Source: Streptomyces sp. NRRL F-6676
GTDB taxonomy: Bacteria > Actinomycetota > Actinomycetes > Streptomycetales > Streptomycetaceae
Length of the DNA stretch: 64,000 nucleotides
Assembly: GCF_000725625.1 (NCBI RefSeq)
Contig: NZ_JOHS01000019.1
Location: forward strand, 62,001-126,000
Direction of reading: 5' to 3'
Part shown: in pieces, positions 9,384 through 17,942 of the stretch
How the letters are laid out: the number at the start of each line of letters is the position of its first letter
Numbering within the stretch: the stretch's first letter is position 1
Program-made: the position numbers and the translations under genes
The notes under the pieces: model-generated
The model's input: only the letters and a program-made list of their open reading frames with translations
The model's database searches: none
Told to the model about the DNA's origin: nothing

Positions 9384-10586
9384 ATGACCGGAACGAACAG
9401 CACGACCTCGGTGATCGTCGCGGGCGCGCGTACGCCCATGGGGCGCCTGCTGGGCTCCCTGAAGTCCTTCTCCGGAGCCGATCTCGGCGGCTTCGCGATC
9501 AAGGCAGCCCTCGACCGCGCGGGCATCGGCGGCGACCAGGTGCAGTACGTGATCATGGGCCAGGTGCTCCAGGCCGGGGCGGGCCAGATCCCGGCGCGGC
9601 AGGCCGCGGTCAAGGCGGGCATCCCGATGAGCGTCCCGGCGCTCACCGTCAACAAGGTGTGCCTGTCCGGCCTCGACGCCATCGCGCTCGCCGACCAGCT
9701 GATCCGCGCCGGCGAGTTCGACATCGTCGTCGCCGGCGGCCAGGAGTCCATGACCAACGCCCCGCATCTGCTGCCGAAGTCCCGCGAGGGCTACAAGTAC
9801 GGCGCCGTCCAGATGCTCGACGCCATGGCGTACGACGGCCTCACCGACTCCTTCGAGAACATCGCCATGGGCGAGTCCACCGAGAAGCACAACACCCGGC
9901 TCGGCATCGCCCGCGAGGCGCAGGACGAGATCGCCGCCCTCTCCCACCAGCGGGCCGCCGCCGCCCAGAAGAACGGCCTGTTCGAGGCCGAGATCACCCC
10001 CGTGGAGATCCCGCAGCGCAAGGGCGAGCCGGTCGTCTTCAGCGAGGACGAGGGCATTCGGCCCGAGACGACCGCCGAGTCGCTCGGCAAGCTGCGCCCC
10101 GCGTTCAGCAAGGACGGCACGATCACCGCGGGCTCGTCCTCGCAGATCTCCGACGGGGCCGCGGCCGTCGTCGTGATGAGCAGGGCCAAGGCGGAGGAGC
10201 TGGGCCTGGAGTGGATCGCCGAGATCGGCGCCCATGGCAATGTGGCGGGGCCGGACAACTCCTTGCAGTCCCAGCCGTCGAACGCGATCCGCCACGCGCT
10301 CGGCAAGGAGGGCCTGGAGGTCGGCGACCTCGACCTCATCGAGATCAACGAGGCCTTCGCGGCCGTCGCCGTCCAGTCAATGAAGGACCTGGGGATCTCC
10401 TCCGAAAAGGTGAATGTGAACGGTGGCGCGATCGCGCTCGGCCACCCCATCGGCATGTCCGGCGCACGGCTCGTTCTGCACCTGGCGCTGGAGCTGAAGC
10501 GGCGCGGCGGCGGGGTCGGCGCGGCGGCGCTGTGCGGCGGCGGCGGCCAGGGCGACGCGCTGATCCTGCGGGTGCGGGGCGCCTGA
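9384..10586 (+). CDS. acetyl-CoA acetyltransferase (thiolase)
   Basis: 400-residue biosynthetic-type thiolase that condenses two acetyl-CoA to acetoacetyl-CoA, or the reverse. Catalytic features are present: nucleophile Cys in [10 protein letters not shown], the [11 protein letters not shown] motif, NEAFAA, the His in [11 protein letters not shown], and the second Cys in [12 protein letters not shown] at 9384 is chosen because [18 protein letters not shown] begins the family sequence and AAGGGGAT lies upstream. The open frame before it has no homology. It is followed 65 bases later by meaB and is homologous to SCO5399 by position. Supplying acetoacetyl-CoA for butyryl-CoA formation would fit the nearby isobutyryl-CoA mutase. 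Confidence 0.92.
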   Translation: MTGTNSTTSVIVAGARTPMGRLLGSLKSFSGADLGGFAIKAALDRAGIGGDQVQYVIMGQVLQAGAGQIPARQAAVKAGIPMSVPALTVNKVCLSGLDAIALADQLIRAGEFDIVVAGGQESMTNAPHLLPKSREGYKYGAVQMLDAMAYDGLTDSFENIAMGESTEKHNTRLGIAREAQDEIAALSHQRAAAAQKNGLFEAEITPVEIPQRKGEPVVFSEDEGIRPETTAESLGKLRPAFSKDGTITAGSSSQISDGAAAVVVMSRAKAEELGLEWIAEIGAHGNVAGPDNSLQSQPSNAIRHALGKEGLEVGDLDLIEINEAFAAVAVQSMKDLGISSEKVNVNGGAIALGHPIGMSGARLVLHLALELKRRGGGVGAAALCGGGGQGDALILRVRGA

Positions 10587-10651
10587 CACCTGTAGGTCTG
10601 TTCCTGTCCGGGCCCGCGGGGTCTGAGACGCATGTCTGAAACGGAGTCGTG

Positions 10652-11608
10652 ATGCAGGACGTCGCCACGCTGGTCGCCCAGGCGAGGGAGGGCCGGCCGC
10701 GTGCCGTGGCCCGGCTGATCTCCCTGGTGGAGGGGGCGTCCCCGCAGCTCAGGGAGGTCATGGCCGCGCTCGCCCCGCTGACCGGCGGGGCGTACGTGGT
10801 GGGGCTCACGGGGTCGCCGGGCGTCGGCAAGTCGACGTCCACGTCGGCGCTGGTCACCGCGTACCGCAGGGCCGGGAAGCGGGTCGGCGTGCTCGCCGTC
10901 GACCCGTCCTCGCCGTTCTCCGGGGGCGCGCTCCTCGGCGACCGGGTGCGCATGTCGGAGCATGCCTCCGACCCCGGCGTGTACATCCGTTCGATGGCGA
11001 CCCGTGGGCACCTGGGCGGTCTCGCCTGGGCCGCGCCCCAGGCGATCCGGGTGCTGGACGCGGCGGGCTGCGAGGTGATCCTCGTCGAGACGGTGGGCGT
11101 CGGGCAGTCGGAGGTGGAGATCGCCTCGCAGGCCGACACGTCGGTGGTGCTGCTGGCGCCCGGGATGGGCGACGGCATCCAGGCCGCCAAGGCGGGCATC
11201 CTCGAGATCGGCGACGTCTACGTCGTCAACAAGGCCGACCGCGACGGCGCCGACGCGACGGCCCGCGAGCTGAACCACATGCTGGGCCTCGGCGAGGCAC
11301 GGGGCCCGGGCGACTGGCGCCCCCCGATCGTCAAGACGGTCGCGGCCCGGGGCGAGGGCGTCGAGGAGGTCGTCGAGGCACTGGAGAAACACCGGGCCTG
11401 GATGGAGGAGCGCGGCGTCCTCGCCGACCGCCGCCGGGCCCGCGCGGCCCGCGAGGTCGAGACCATCGCGGTCACGGCGCTCCGGGAACGCATCGGCGAC
11501 CTGCATGGTGACAGGCGCCTGAGCGCGCTGGCGGACAGGATCGTAGGGGGCGAGCTGGACCCCTACGGGGCGGCGGACGAACTGGTGGAGGGGCTGGTCG
11601 GGGGGTAG
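10652..11608 (+). CDS. meaB: MeaB-type GTPase chaperone of B12-dependent mutases
   Basis: 318-residue G3E-family P-loop GTPase (old name ArgK). Walker A is GSPGVGKSTST. DPSSPFSGGALLGDRVRM is the family motif, with VETVGVGQSE as switch region and VNKAD as base-specificity motif. MeaB proteins protect and reactivate adenosylcobalamin mutases such as methylmalonyl-CoA mutase. ACGGAG precedes a GTG-ATG pair; ATG at 10652 has the better spacing of five bases. The mutase large subunit IcmA is encoded 9 kb away and is a plausible client, along with mutases elsewhere in the genome. Confidence 0.92.
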   Translation: MQDVATLVAQAREGRPRAVARLISLVEGASPQLREVMAALAPLTGGAYVVGLTGSPGVGKSTSTSALVTAYRRAGKRVGVLAVDPSSPFSGGALLGDRVRMSEHASDPGVYIRSMATRGHLGGLAWAAPQAIRVLDAAGCEVILVETVGVGQSEVEIASQADTSVVLLAPGMGDGIQAAKAGILEIGDVYVVNKADRDGADATARELNHMLGLGEARGPGDWRPPIVKTVAARGEGVEEVVEALEKHRAWMEERGVLADRRRARAAREVETIAVTALRERIGDLHGDRRLSALADRIVGGELDPYGAADELVEGLVGG

Positions 11609-11760
11609 GCGCGGGAGAGTTCGCGGGGTCGGTCGCAGGGCGGCCGCGGGCGGGTGCGTGGTCGTTCGCGCCCGGTGTGGCCACGTCGCGGATCGGCACG
11701 GTCCCGCGCCCTTGACGGGGCGCGGTACGTCCATCGGTACCGGCCCGTCGACGGCTGCCG

Positions 11761-12456
11761 TTACAGGCTCAGCAGCAGGTCCCGTACCGCTGCGGGTTCG
11801 GACAGGAACGGGTGGTGGCCGGTGTCGAGTTCGACGACCTTGCCGGCCCGGCGGGCGTACTCGCGTTGCAGGTGCGGCGGGGTGCCCCGGTCCTGGGCGC
11901 AGACCAGGTAGGTCGAGGGCACCTGCTGCCACGCCGCCGCCCCGACCGGCTGTCCGGTGACCCGCACGCTCTGCCGGGCGAGGTGGTCCGCCGCCCGCGC
12001 ACGGACCTCGGCGTCGCAGTCGTGCAGGAAGGTGCCCACGAGCAGTTCGGGGCGGACCCCGAAGGTGCCGGCGCCGGGGTCGACGTCAAGGAACGGGGCG
12101 GGCCCGTCGGCCCCGAAGTCCGACAGGCGCTGCCCGACCTCGGGCAGGTAGCTGGAGACCAGCACCAGATGGCGTACCGACCCGACGCCCGCGGCGGCTT
12201 CCGCGGTGACGATGCCGCCGTAGCTGTGGGCGACCACGACGGTCGGCTCGTCGCCGTCCAGCAGTACCTGCCGCACCGCCGCCACGTCCTCCGGCAGCCC
12301 CGGGCCGTCGGCGCCCGCGGGAAGCTCCGCCTCACCGCAGCTCGGCAGCGCCGGAGCCACACTCGGCACTCCTCGCTCCCGCAGCAGCCCGGCGGTGCGG
12401 TGCCACCACCAGGACCCGTCCCGCACGCATGCGCCATGCACGAACACGACCCTCAT
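11761..12456 (-). CDS. alpha/beta hydrolase
   Basis: 231-residue single-domain alpha/beta hydrolase. The oxyanion-side motif is FVHGACVRDGSWWW, the nucleophile elbow is AHSYGG, and the C-terminal catalytic His is in LDTGHHPFLSEP. It belongs to the group related to EstA-like esterases and salicylate-ester/hydroxynitrile lyase-like hydrolases, but the substrate cannot be assigned. The start is ATG at 12456 with GGAGG five bases upstream. It is divergent from a TetR gene, which probably controls it. Its 3' flank (11609-11760) has only a degenerate extragenic repeat piece. Confidence 0.85.
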   Translation of the reverse strand: MRVVFVHGACVRDGSWWWHRTAGLLRERGVPSVAPALPSCGEAELPAGADGPGLPEDVAAVRQVLLDGDEPTVVVAHSYGGIVTAEAAAGVGSVRHLVLVSSYLPEVGQRLSDFGADGPAPFLDVDPGAGTFGVRPELLVGTFLHDCDAEVRARAADHLARQSVRVTGQPVGAAAWQQVPSTYLVCAQDRGTPPHLQREYARRAGKVVELDTGHHPFLSEPAAVRDLLLSL

Positions 12457-12568
12457 CGCCACCTCCGCGTCTGTCCCGGCTGCCGCCCCGTTCCGGCCGG
12501 CCCGGCTGTCCGGCCGTCTCGGCCGCCCTCTCGATCAACGGTAGACGTAGCCGTCGTTACGCGAAAAG

Positions 12569-13210
12569 ATGGACCGCATGGGCAGACGACCGCAGCCGCA
12601 CATCAAGGACAGGCTCCTGGACGCCTGCGTCGATCACGCCCTCGCGCACGGTCTTCCCGACCGGCTCGAGCCGCTCGCCACCGCCACCGGCACCTCGGCC
12701 CGCATGCTGCTCTACCACTTCGGCACCCGCGACGCCCTGTTGCGGGCCGTCCTCGGGCGTGCGCGGCAACGTCAGCTCGACACATGGGGCGACCTCCTGC
12801 GGGCGCGGTCCGACGAGCCCTACACCGTCACCCTGGAGCGCGCCTGGGCCTCGATCACCGGCGCGGAGGGGCGACCGTACCTGCGGATGTTCGGCCGGCT
12901 GCGCGAGAGTACGGAGCAGCAGTTGTGGCCCGGCTTCCGGCGCACCGCCACGACCGACTGGCTGGGGCCGCTCGAGGACGGTCTGCGCGGCACCGGCCGG
13001 CCGGAGCTGGCCACGCTCGTCCTCGCCGTCATCCGCGGTCTTCTCATGGACCTCGACGCCACCGCCGACACCGCCCGCGCGGACCGGGCCTTCCACGAGT
13101 TCCTCGCCTCGTTCGCGCACCTGGCCGACGGTGACCGCTCAACCGGCCACCGCCGCCGGCAAACCGTCGGCAGCGGCCCGGCCGCCACCGAGGCGGCGTC
13201 CGGCCCCTAG
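12569..13210 (+). CDS. TetR-family transcriptional regulator
   Basis: 213 residues with an N-terminal helix-turn-helix (residues about 10-55, including ATATGTSARMLLYHFGTRD) and a variable ligand domain. It starts 113 bases from the divergent alpha/beta hydrolase, so local control of that gene and itself is likely. MDRMGRRPQ gives two possible ATG starts, at 12569 and 12578. No clear operator palindrome was found in the shared promoter region. The ligand is unknown. Confidence 0.85.
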   Translation: MDRMGRRPQPHIKDRLLDACVDHALAHGLPDRLEPLATATGTSARMLLYHFGTRDALLRAVLGRARQRQLDTWGDLLRARSDEPYTVTLERAWASITGAEGRPYLRMFGRLRESTEQQLWPGFRRTATTDWLGPLEDGLRGTGRPELATLVLAVIRGLLMDLDATADTARADRAFHEFLASFAHLADGDRSTGHRRRQTVGSGPAATEAASGP

Positions 13211-13289
13211 GGCCGGCGCCGGGGCGGCGTCCCGCCCATGGCCCCGCGTCGCCCGCCGGTGAGTCCGAGAGGCGCGCGACGCGGGACCG

Positions 13290-13766
13290 TCACGGCTTGC
13301 CGCGCTGCGTCCGCAGCTGCTCCGCGACCGGCCGCAGCGCCTTGTGCAGCTGCTCCAGGTCCTCCTGCGACAGCAGATCGATGAAGTGGCGTCGGACGGA
13401 GGCGACGTGGTGCGGCGCCACCTTCTGCATCATGTCCATGCCATGCTCGGTCAGCACCGCGAAGAGTCCGCGGCGGTCGGACTCGCAGTTCTCGCGCCGC
13501 ACCAGGTCGGCGTTCTCCATGCGGGTGATCTGGTGCGAGAGCCGGCTCTTGGACTGGAGGGTGGCGGCCGCGAGGTCGCTCATCCGCATCCGTACGCCCT
13601 CCGACTCGGAGAGGTTCACCAGGATCTCGTAGTCGTTGATCGTCAGGCCGAACGGCTGTAGATCCTTCTCGAGCTGGTACGTCAACAGCCTGTTGACCTC
13701 CAGGTGGGTGCGCCAGGCGCACTGCTCCGCATCGGTCAGCCAGCGGGTGGCCGTCTCGGTCTCCAT
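13290..13766 (-). CDS. absC: MarR-family regulator, probable AbsC
   Basis: 158-residue winged-helix dimer-type regulator. The HTH and wing lie in MSDLAAATLQSKSRLSHQ and the following DRRG stretch (SDRRGLFAVLTEHGM). Length, sequence style and position between meaB and the AIM24 cluster match S. coelicolor AbsC (SCO5405). That protein is a zinc-linked pleiotropic regulator of antibiotic production that acts on a coelibactin-type siderophore cluster. The His-rich HGMDMMQKVAPHH segment could hold metal ligands. The start is ATG at 13766. A TAGACT hexamer ends six bases before it, which suggests a leaderless transcript. The name rests on recall and synteny; the MarR family call is firm. Confidence 0.8.
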   Translation of the reverse strand: METETATRWLTDAEQCAWRTHLEVNRLLTYQLEKDLQPFGLTINDYEILVNLSESEGVRMRMSDLAAATLQSKSRLSHQITRMENADLVRRENCESDRRGLFAVLTEHGMDMMQKVAPHHVASVRRHFIDLLSQEDLEQLHKALRPVAEQLRTQRGKP

Positions 13767-13863
13767 GGATGAAGTCTACCTAAAAGGTTGAATGACGAAC
13801 TAGTGAGGGGTGGTGACGTGCGTCAACGAGTACGCGCACCCGTTCGACGTCACCCTCCGCAGA

Positions 13864-14673
13864 CTACCGCTCACAGCCCGAAGCGACACGCTGGAGATCA
13901 CCGAGCTGTCCGGGAAGGCGCGGTGATCCCGCCCCCTGCCCCTGACCCCCCGGCGCCCCGCCCCCGCCCGGCACGCCCGGCTCCGACGGCACCGCCCCCG
14001 TCGCCTGCTCCGCCATCAGCGCCTCGGAGGACTGCAACAGCACCGTGCCCGCCCCCACGAACTCGAACTGGTGCTCCTCCCCGGAGGCCCCGCCGATCCC
14101 CGTCATCGCACGTAGACCGCCCATCACCCCCGTCAGATAGCCGTGGTCGTAGTGGTGGCAGGGAGAGGGGCAGTCGGCCCAGCCGACCAGCGCCTGCGGG
14201 TCCACCCGGATCGGCGGCTCCATGAACACCACCGGACCGTTGGAGGCCGCCACGAACTTGCCCGTGCCGATGAGCGTCAGGAACCCCGGAACGATCGACT
14301 GCTTCAGCGCGAGAGTTGGCTGAAAAGCGAGAAGATTGCCCGAGCGAATGGTCAGATTGCCGTCCTCCAGGTCATACGAGTTGACGTCGAAGGCCCGGTC
14401 GGCCAGGAGCATCTTGCCCGAGCCCTCCGCCACCACCCAGTCGCTCGCGTGCAAAGGCGAATGGAACGACGTACGCACCAGACGGTCCAGCCGGCCGTGC
14501 CCGATGCCGTTGAAGTCGATCGACCCGTAGTAGGCGATCATCTTCCCCTTTTGCAGGAACCACTGACCGCCCTTGAGCTCCACGCAGAAGGTGTACGCGT
14601 TGACGTTGTCGTCCACCGGCAGCGTCATGGGGTCGTACACCACCGGCCCGCCGGGCATTCCGTAGCCGCTCAC
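13864..14673 (-). CDS. AIM24-family protein (third of three tandem copies)
   Basis: 269-residue beta-rich protein of the AIM24 family, named after a yeast mitochondrial biogenesis factor and of unknown function in bacteria. The repeated features MIAYYGSIDFNGIG, SGKMLLADRAFD and RVDPQALVGWADCP align with the two genes upstream. It has a family-atypical Gly/Pro/Gln C-terminal tail of about 45 residues. Start GTG at 14673 overlaps the stop of the preceding copy as GTGA, so translation is coupled. No signal peptide is seen. Confidence 0.88.
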   Translation of the reverse strand: MSGYGMPGGPVVYDPMTLPVDDNVNAYTFCVELKGGQWFLQKGKMIAYYGSIDFNGIGHGRLDRLVRTSFHSPLHASDWVVAEGSGKMLLADRAFDVNSYDLEDGNLTIRSGNLLAFQPTLALKQSIVPGFLTLIGTGKFVAASNGPVVFMEPPIRVDPQALVGWADCPSPCHHYDHGYLTGVMGGLRAMTGIGGASGEEHQFEFVGAGTVLLQSSEALMAEQATGAVPSEPGVPGGGGAPGGQGQGAGSPRLPGQLGDLQRVASGCER

Positions 14674-15320
14674 AGCTTCTCCTCCGAGGCCTGCACATAC
14701 ACCGAGCCACTGCCGCTCAGCTCCAACTGGAAGGCCTCGCCCGAGCCGCGGCCCACCATGTCCCGCCAGCCCAGCGCCGTCGACAGCTTGTTGCGCACGT
14801 CCCCGTGGTGGGCGACGTAGGCCTGCGGGTCCACATGGACCGGGCGCTGCGGGGTGATCGGCACCTCGAACACCCCGCCGTGCGCCATCACCGCCACCGC
14901 GCCGTGCCCCTTCAGACTCGTGGTGAACAGGCCCTGCCCGGTGACCTGCCCGCGCACCATGCCCATCACCCCGCCCTGCGAGCCCAGGAACACCGTGCCC
15001 TGCTGGAGCGCGCCGTCGAAGGCGAGCAGCCGGTCCGCCTCCACGTACAGCGTGTCCCCGGCGAGCTGGATCACCTGGACGTGATGGCCGCCGTGCCCGA
15101 ACAGCACCGTGCCGCTGCCCTCCACCGTCATCAGCGGTGTCGCCTCGTTGGCCACCCGGCGGCCGATCATCGACATCAGCCCGCCCTGACCGCCCTGCAC
15201 ATTGGGCGTGAAGGACACCTCCCCCTTGTACGCGAGCATCGCGCCGCGCTGGCTGAACAGCCGTTGCCCCGGCGCCACCGTCGCCTCGACCATCTTCGAG
15301 TTGATCTCACGGAACGGCAT
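14670..15320 (-). CDS. AIM24-family protein (second of three tandem copies)
   Basis: 216 residues; the sequence begins MPFREINSKMVEATV. Family motifs are GAMLAYKGEVSFTPN, EGSGTVLFGHGGHHVQVI, LLAFDGALQQGTVF and HVDPQAYVAHHGDV. ATG at 15320 follows the stop of the first copy by one base, with GGGGGAT upstream as ribosome site. An upstream extension lacks homology. The three copies probably form one complex or act together. Confidence 0.9.
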   Translation of the reverse strand: MPFREINSKMVEATVAPGQRLFSQRGAMLAYKGEVSFTPNVQGGQGGLMSMIGRRVANEATPLMTVEGSGTVLFGHGGHHVQVIQLAGDTLYVEADRLLAFDGALQQGTVFLGSQGGVMGMVRGQVTGQGLFTTSLKGHGAVAVMAHGGVFEVPITPQRPVHVDPQAYVAHHGDVRNKLSTALGWRDMVGRGSGEAFQLELSGSGSVYVQASEEKL

Positions 15321-15321
15321 G

Positions 15322-15960
15322 TCACACATCCCCCGCGATCGTGTTCCGCTCGCTCGGCTGCACATACACCAGGCCGTCCCCCTCGAACCGGATCTGGAAC
15401 GCCTCGCCGCCGCCCTCGCCCATGAACGTGCGGAACGTCACCCCCGACTGGAAGGACTGCCGGACGTTCCCCTGGTGCGCGATGTACGCCCCCGGGTCCA
15501 CCGTCAGCGGATACTGCGCGCTCACCCGCAGTACCACCGCCGGGCCGTCCGACAGCAGCGCCGCCTGCCCGTGCCCCTCCACCGTCGTGGTGAACAGCCC
15601 GTTGCCCTGCGAGGCGCCGCGCAGCCCCGTGAACGTCGTCCCCGTGCGCAGGCCGGCGTCCGTGACGAGCAGGTTGCTCGACTCGACGTACAGCGTGTCC
15701 CCCCGGAGGGAGACGAGATTTATCTCGGAGGCGCGGTCCGCGAACCAGCAGGTGCCGTGCCCGCGTGCCTCCATCACCGTCATCTGCTCGCCGGTGAGCC
15801 GCCGGGTCACCATCCCCCGCAGGCCCTCACCGCCGCCGCTGAGTTTCTTGAAGGCGATCTGCCCGTCGTACGCGACCATGGAGCCGTTCTTCGCCTTCAC
15901 GGCGTCGCCGGTCATGTCGACGGCCAGCACCTTGCTGCCTTGGAGTCGGAAGGTTGCCAC
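15322..15960 (-). CDS. AIM24-family protein (first of three tandem copies)
   Basis: 212 residues starting at GTG 15960 ([16 protein letters not shown]), where homology begins. Motifs are [44 protein letters not shown] and [14 protein letters not shown]. It is the lead gene of the three-gene operon. Bacterial AIM24 proteins fold as a double beta-barrel-like trimer and sometimes lie with tellurium-resistance or stress genes. No function can be assigned here. Confidence 0.9.
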   Translation of the reverse strand: MATFRLQGSKVLAVDMTGDAVKAKNGSMVAYDGQIAFKKLSGGGEGLRGMVTRRLTGEQMTVMEARGHGTCWFADRASEINLVSLRGDTLYVESSNLLVTDAGLRTGTTFTGLRGASQGNGLFTTTVEGHGQAALLSDGPAVVLRVSAQYPLTVDPGAYIAHQGNVRQSFQSGVTFRTFMGEGGGEAFQIRFEGDGLVYVQPSERNTIAGDV

Positions 15961-16230
15961 GCTGCGAAGGTAGCCGTCCGACGGGTGGAGACAACACCAC
16001 CCGTAGGTGGAGTCCGACCCTGAATCCACCCCTTAAGGGACGCCCGGCCCGCGCCGACGGGCCCGCCCGTCCGCCCGGCGAACGGTGCCCGGCACCCCCT
16101 GAAGAAGTGCCCGGACCCGGCAATGCCAGAATGGGGCAGCGCTTGTGCGCCCGTTCACAAGCCGTCCCGAGCCGTGGCGCCCCCGCGCCGCGCCCGCCCC
16201 CGTCATCCGACGTCTCCCACGAGGTGATCC

Positions 16231-16575
16231 GTGGACATCAAGACCGCCACCGCCCTGCGCCGGCTCCGACTGGTCTCCGCCCCCGAGGCCATCTCCTTCC
16301 TGCTCCTCCTCGTCTGCTCCGTGCTGAAGCGGACCACGGACTTCAACGCGGTACCCGTGATGGGCGCGATCCACGGACTCCTCTTCGTCCTCTACGTGCT
16401 CTTCTGGGCCGACGCCTGGAACCGGGCCAAGTGGAGCCCGGGCACCGCCGCGCTCTACTTCGTCCTCTCCGTCCTGCCCACCGGCGGCTTCTTCGCCGAG
16501 CGCAAGCTGCGCCGCGAGGCCGAGGACGCGGTGATCGCCGCCCGCGCCCGCCGCGAAGGGGTGGTCGGCGCATGA
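16231..16575 (+). CDS. DUF3817 small membrane protein
   Basis: 114 residues with about three hydrophobic segments ([44 protein letters not shown]) and a charged C-terminal tail. The pattern with a His/Tyr/Trp-containing middle segment and a final PTGGFFAER is DUF3817. Function is unknown. GTG at 16231 has GAGGTG upstream. The stop overlaps the next gene as ATGA. A paralogue lies at 19836-20177. Confidence 0.85.
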   Translation: MDIKTATALRRLRLVSAPEAISFLLLLVCSVLKRTTDFNAVPVMGAIHGLLFVLYVLFWADAWNRAKWSPGTAALYFVLSVLPTGGFFAERKLRREAEDAVIAARARREGVVGA

Positions 16576-16886
16576 TCGTCGCCTTCTCCGTGACGCCCCT
16601 GGGCGTCGGCGAGGACGTGGGGGAGTACGTCGCCGACGCCGTCCGGGTCGTCCGCGCCTCCGGACTGCCGCACCGCACCGACGCCATGTTCACCTCCATC
16701 GAGGGCGAGTGGGACGAGGTCATGGACGTCGTCAAGCGCGCCGTCGCCGCCGTCGAGAAGCGCGCCCCGCGCGTCTCCCTCGTGCTGAAGGCGGACATCC
16801 GCCCGGGTGTCACCGACGGCCTCACCAGCAAGGTCGCAACGGTCGAGCGTCACCTCTCGGGGGACCCGGCACCTTCCGGGGACTGA
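16572..16886 (+). CDS. MTH1187-type thiamine-binding protein
   Basis: 104-residue small ferredoxin-like protein of the YqgV/MTH1187 family: [20 protein letters not shown] at the start, then the [16 protein letters not shown] stretch. Some members bind thiamine or its degradation products. It is translationally coupled to the DUF3817 gene. Its last 37 bases overlap the convergent ArsR-like gene. Confidence 0.83.
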   Translation: MIVAFSVTPLGVGEDVGEYVADAVRVVRASGLPHRTDAMFTSIEGEWDEVMDVVKRAVAAVEKRAPRVSLVLKADIRPGVTDGLTSKVATVERHLSGDPAPSGD

Positions 16887-17872
16887 GCCCCGCCGCCCCC
16901 CGCCAGCAGCGCGATCCCGAGCGGCGTCCGCTCGTACAGCACCTGGTGGCCGTAGCGCCGCGACAGCAGCAGCCCGGCCTCGCGCAGCGTCGCCAGATGC
17001 GCCGAGACCGACGAGGGCGCGAGCCGCAGCCGGTGGGCGAGCACGGTGGTGCCGGCCGGCTCGTCCAGCGCGGCGAGCACGGCCGCCCGGCCGCGCCCCA
17101 GCAGCCGTACCAGCGCGTCCGGCGTCCCCTCGGCCGGCTCCGCCCACAGCCCCCCGATGCCGCGCGCCGGATAGACGAGCGTCGGCTGCCACGGCGGCTC
17201 GAACGTACTGACGACGTCCGGCCACACGAAGACGCTCGGCATCAGCACGAGCCCCCGCCCGTCGAGACGCCGCTCGTGCTCACCCCGGTACTCGACCGTC
17301 AGCGTCCCCGCGTGCCAGCCGAACCGCCGGTTGATCTCCGGCAGCAGCCCCCCGAGCCCCACCTCCGCCAGCCGCCGCGAATGGAACGCCACGTCGGCCT
17401 CCAGCAGCGCCCGCAGCCGGGGCCAGTCCGGGGCGACGACGGTGTACCAGACCTCCTCCATCGCGTCGGCCAGCTCCCGGACCATCCGCACCGGGTCCGC
17501 CAGCCAGGCCCGGCCGTACGCCGACTCCAGCGCCCCCGGTGTGTCCGCGAGCGAGCGCGCGGTGTCCTCCCACGCCGCCTCCGGATCGGCCGCCCGCACC
17601 GCCGCGATCTCCTCCTCGAACCGGGCCGAGGGCCCGATCGGCGGCGGCGACAGCCAGTCCGGGGTGTGCCCGAAGCGGGGCATCAGCAGCCACAGCGGCG
17701 TCAGGTCAAGACGCGCCACGGCCGGCGCGACCCGGCGCAGCCAGCGCGCGTGGTACCCGTGCCGCTCCGGCCGCTTCAGCGTCCGTACGACGTCCTGCGT
17801 CTCCCACAGGGGCGACACGGCGAACCGGCAGGACAGGAAGTCCTCCTCGGCGAAACGCAGCCGCGAGGGCAC
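16850..17872 (-). CDS. ArsR/SmtB-like winged-helix regulator (DUF5937 type)
   Basis: 340 residues. An N-terminal 230-residue domain of DUF5937 type ([20 protein letters not shown]) is followed by a C-terminal ArsR-type winged helix around residues 275-320 ([20 protein letters not shown]). No Cys-based metal site is visible, so a small-molecule ligand is more likely. GTG at 17872 has GGGAGG five bases upstream. A GTG two codons earlier is possible. It is divergent from an MFS exporter across 70 bases that contain a TTCGGC-N4-GCCGAA inverted repeat. It probably represses the exporter and itself. Confidence 0.85.
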   Translation of the reverse strand: MPSRLRFAEEDFLSCRFAVSPLWETQDVVRTLKRPERHGYHARWLRRVAPAVARLDLTPLWLLMPRFGHTPDWLSPPPIGPSARFEEEIAAVRAADPEAAWEDTARSLADTPGALESAYGRAWLADPVRMVRELADAMEEVWYTVVAPDWPRLRALLEADVAFHSRRLAEVGLGGLLPEINRRFGWHAGTLTVEYRGEHERRLDGRGLVLMPSVFVWPDVVSTFEPPWQPTLVYPARGIGGLWAEPAEGTPDALVRLLGRGRAAVLAALDEPAGTTVLAHRLRLAPSSVSAHLATLREAGLLLSRRYGHQVLYERTPLGIALLAGGGGAQSPEGAGSPER

Positions 17873-17887
17873 GACCACCTCCCAGGA

Positions 17888-17903
17888 TTCGGCGACAGCC
17901 GAA
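17888..17903. promoter_or_regulatory. putative operator between ArsR-like gene and MFS exporter
   Basis: A perfect 6-4-6 inverted repeat (TTCGGC, GACA, GCCGAA) in the 70-base divergent promoter region. CTCTAG just beside it could supply a -10 element in either direction (TAGAGT on minus, TAGGCG on plus). The position suits binding by the divergent ArsR-like regulator. Confidence 0.45.
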
Positions 17904-17942
17904 ACTCTAGGCGGCCCGGCGGGTGACGATCACGCTGCCACC

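Noticed and set aside
12457..12568. Possible operator between hydrolase and TetR genes
   Set aside because: CGTA/TACG arms are only four bases with an eight-base spacer, no better than chance at this GC content.
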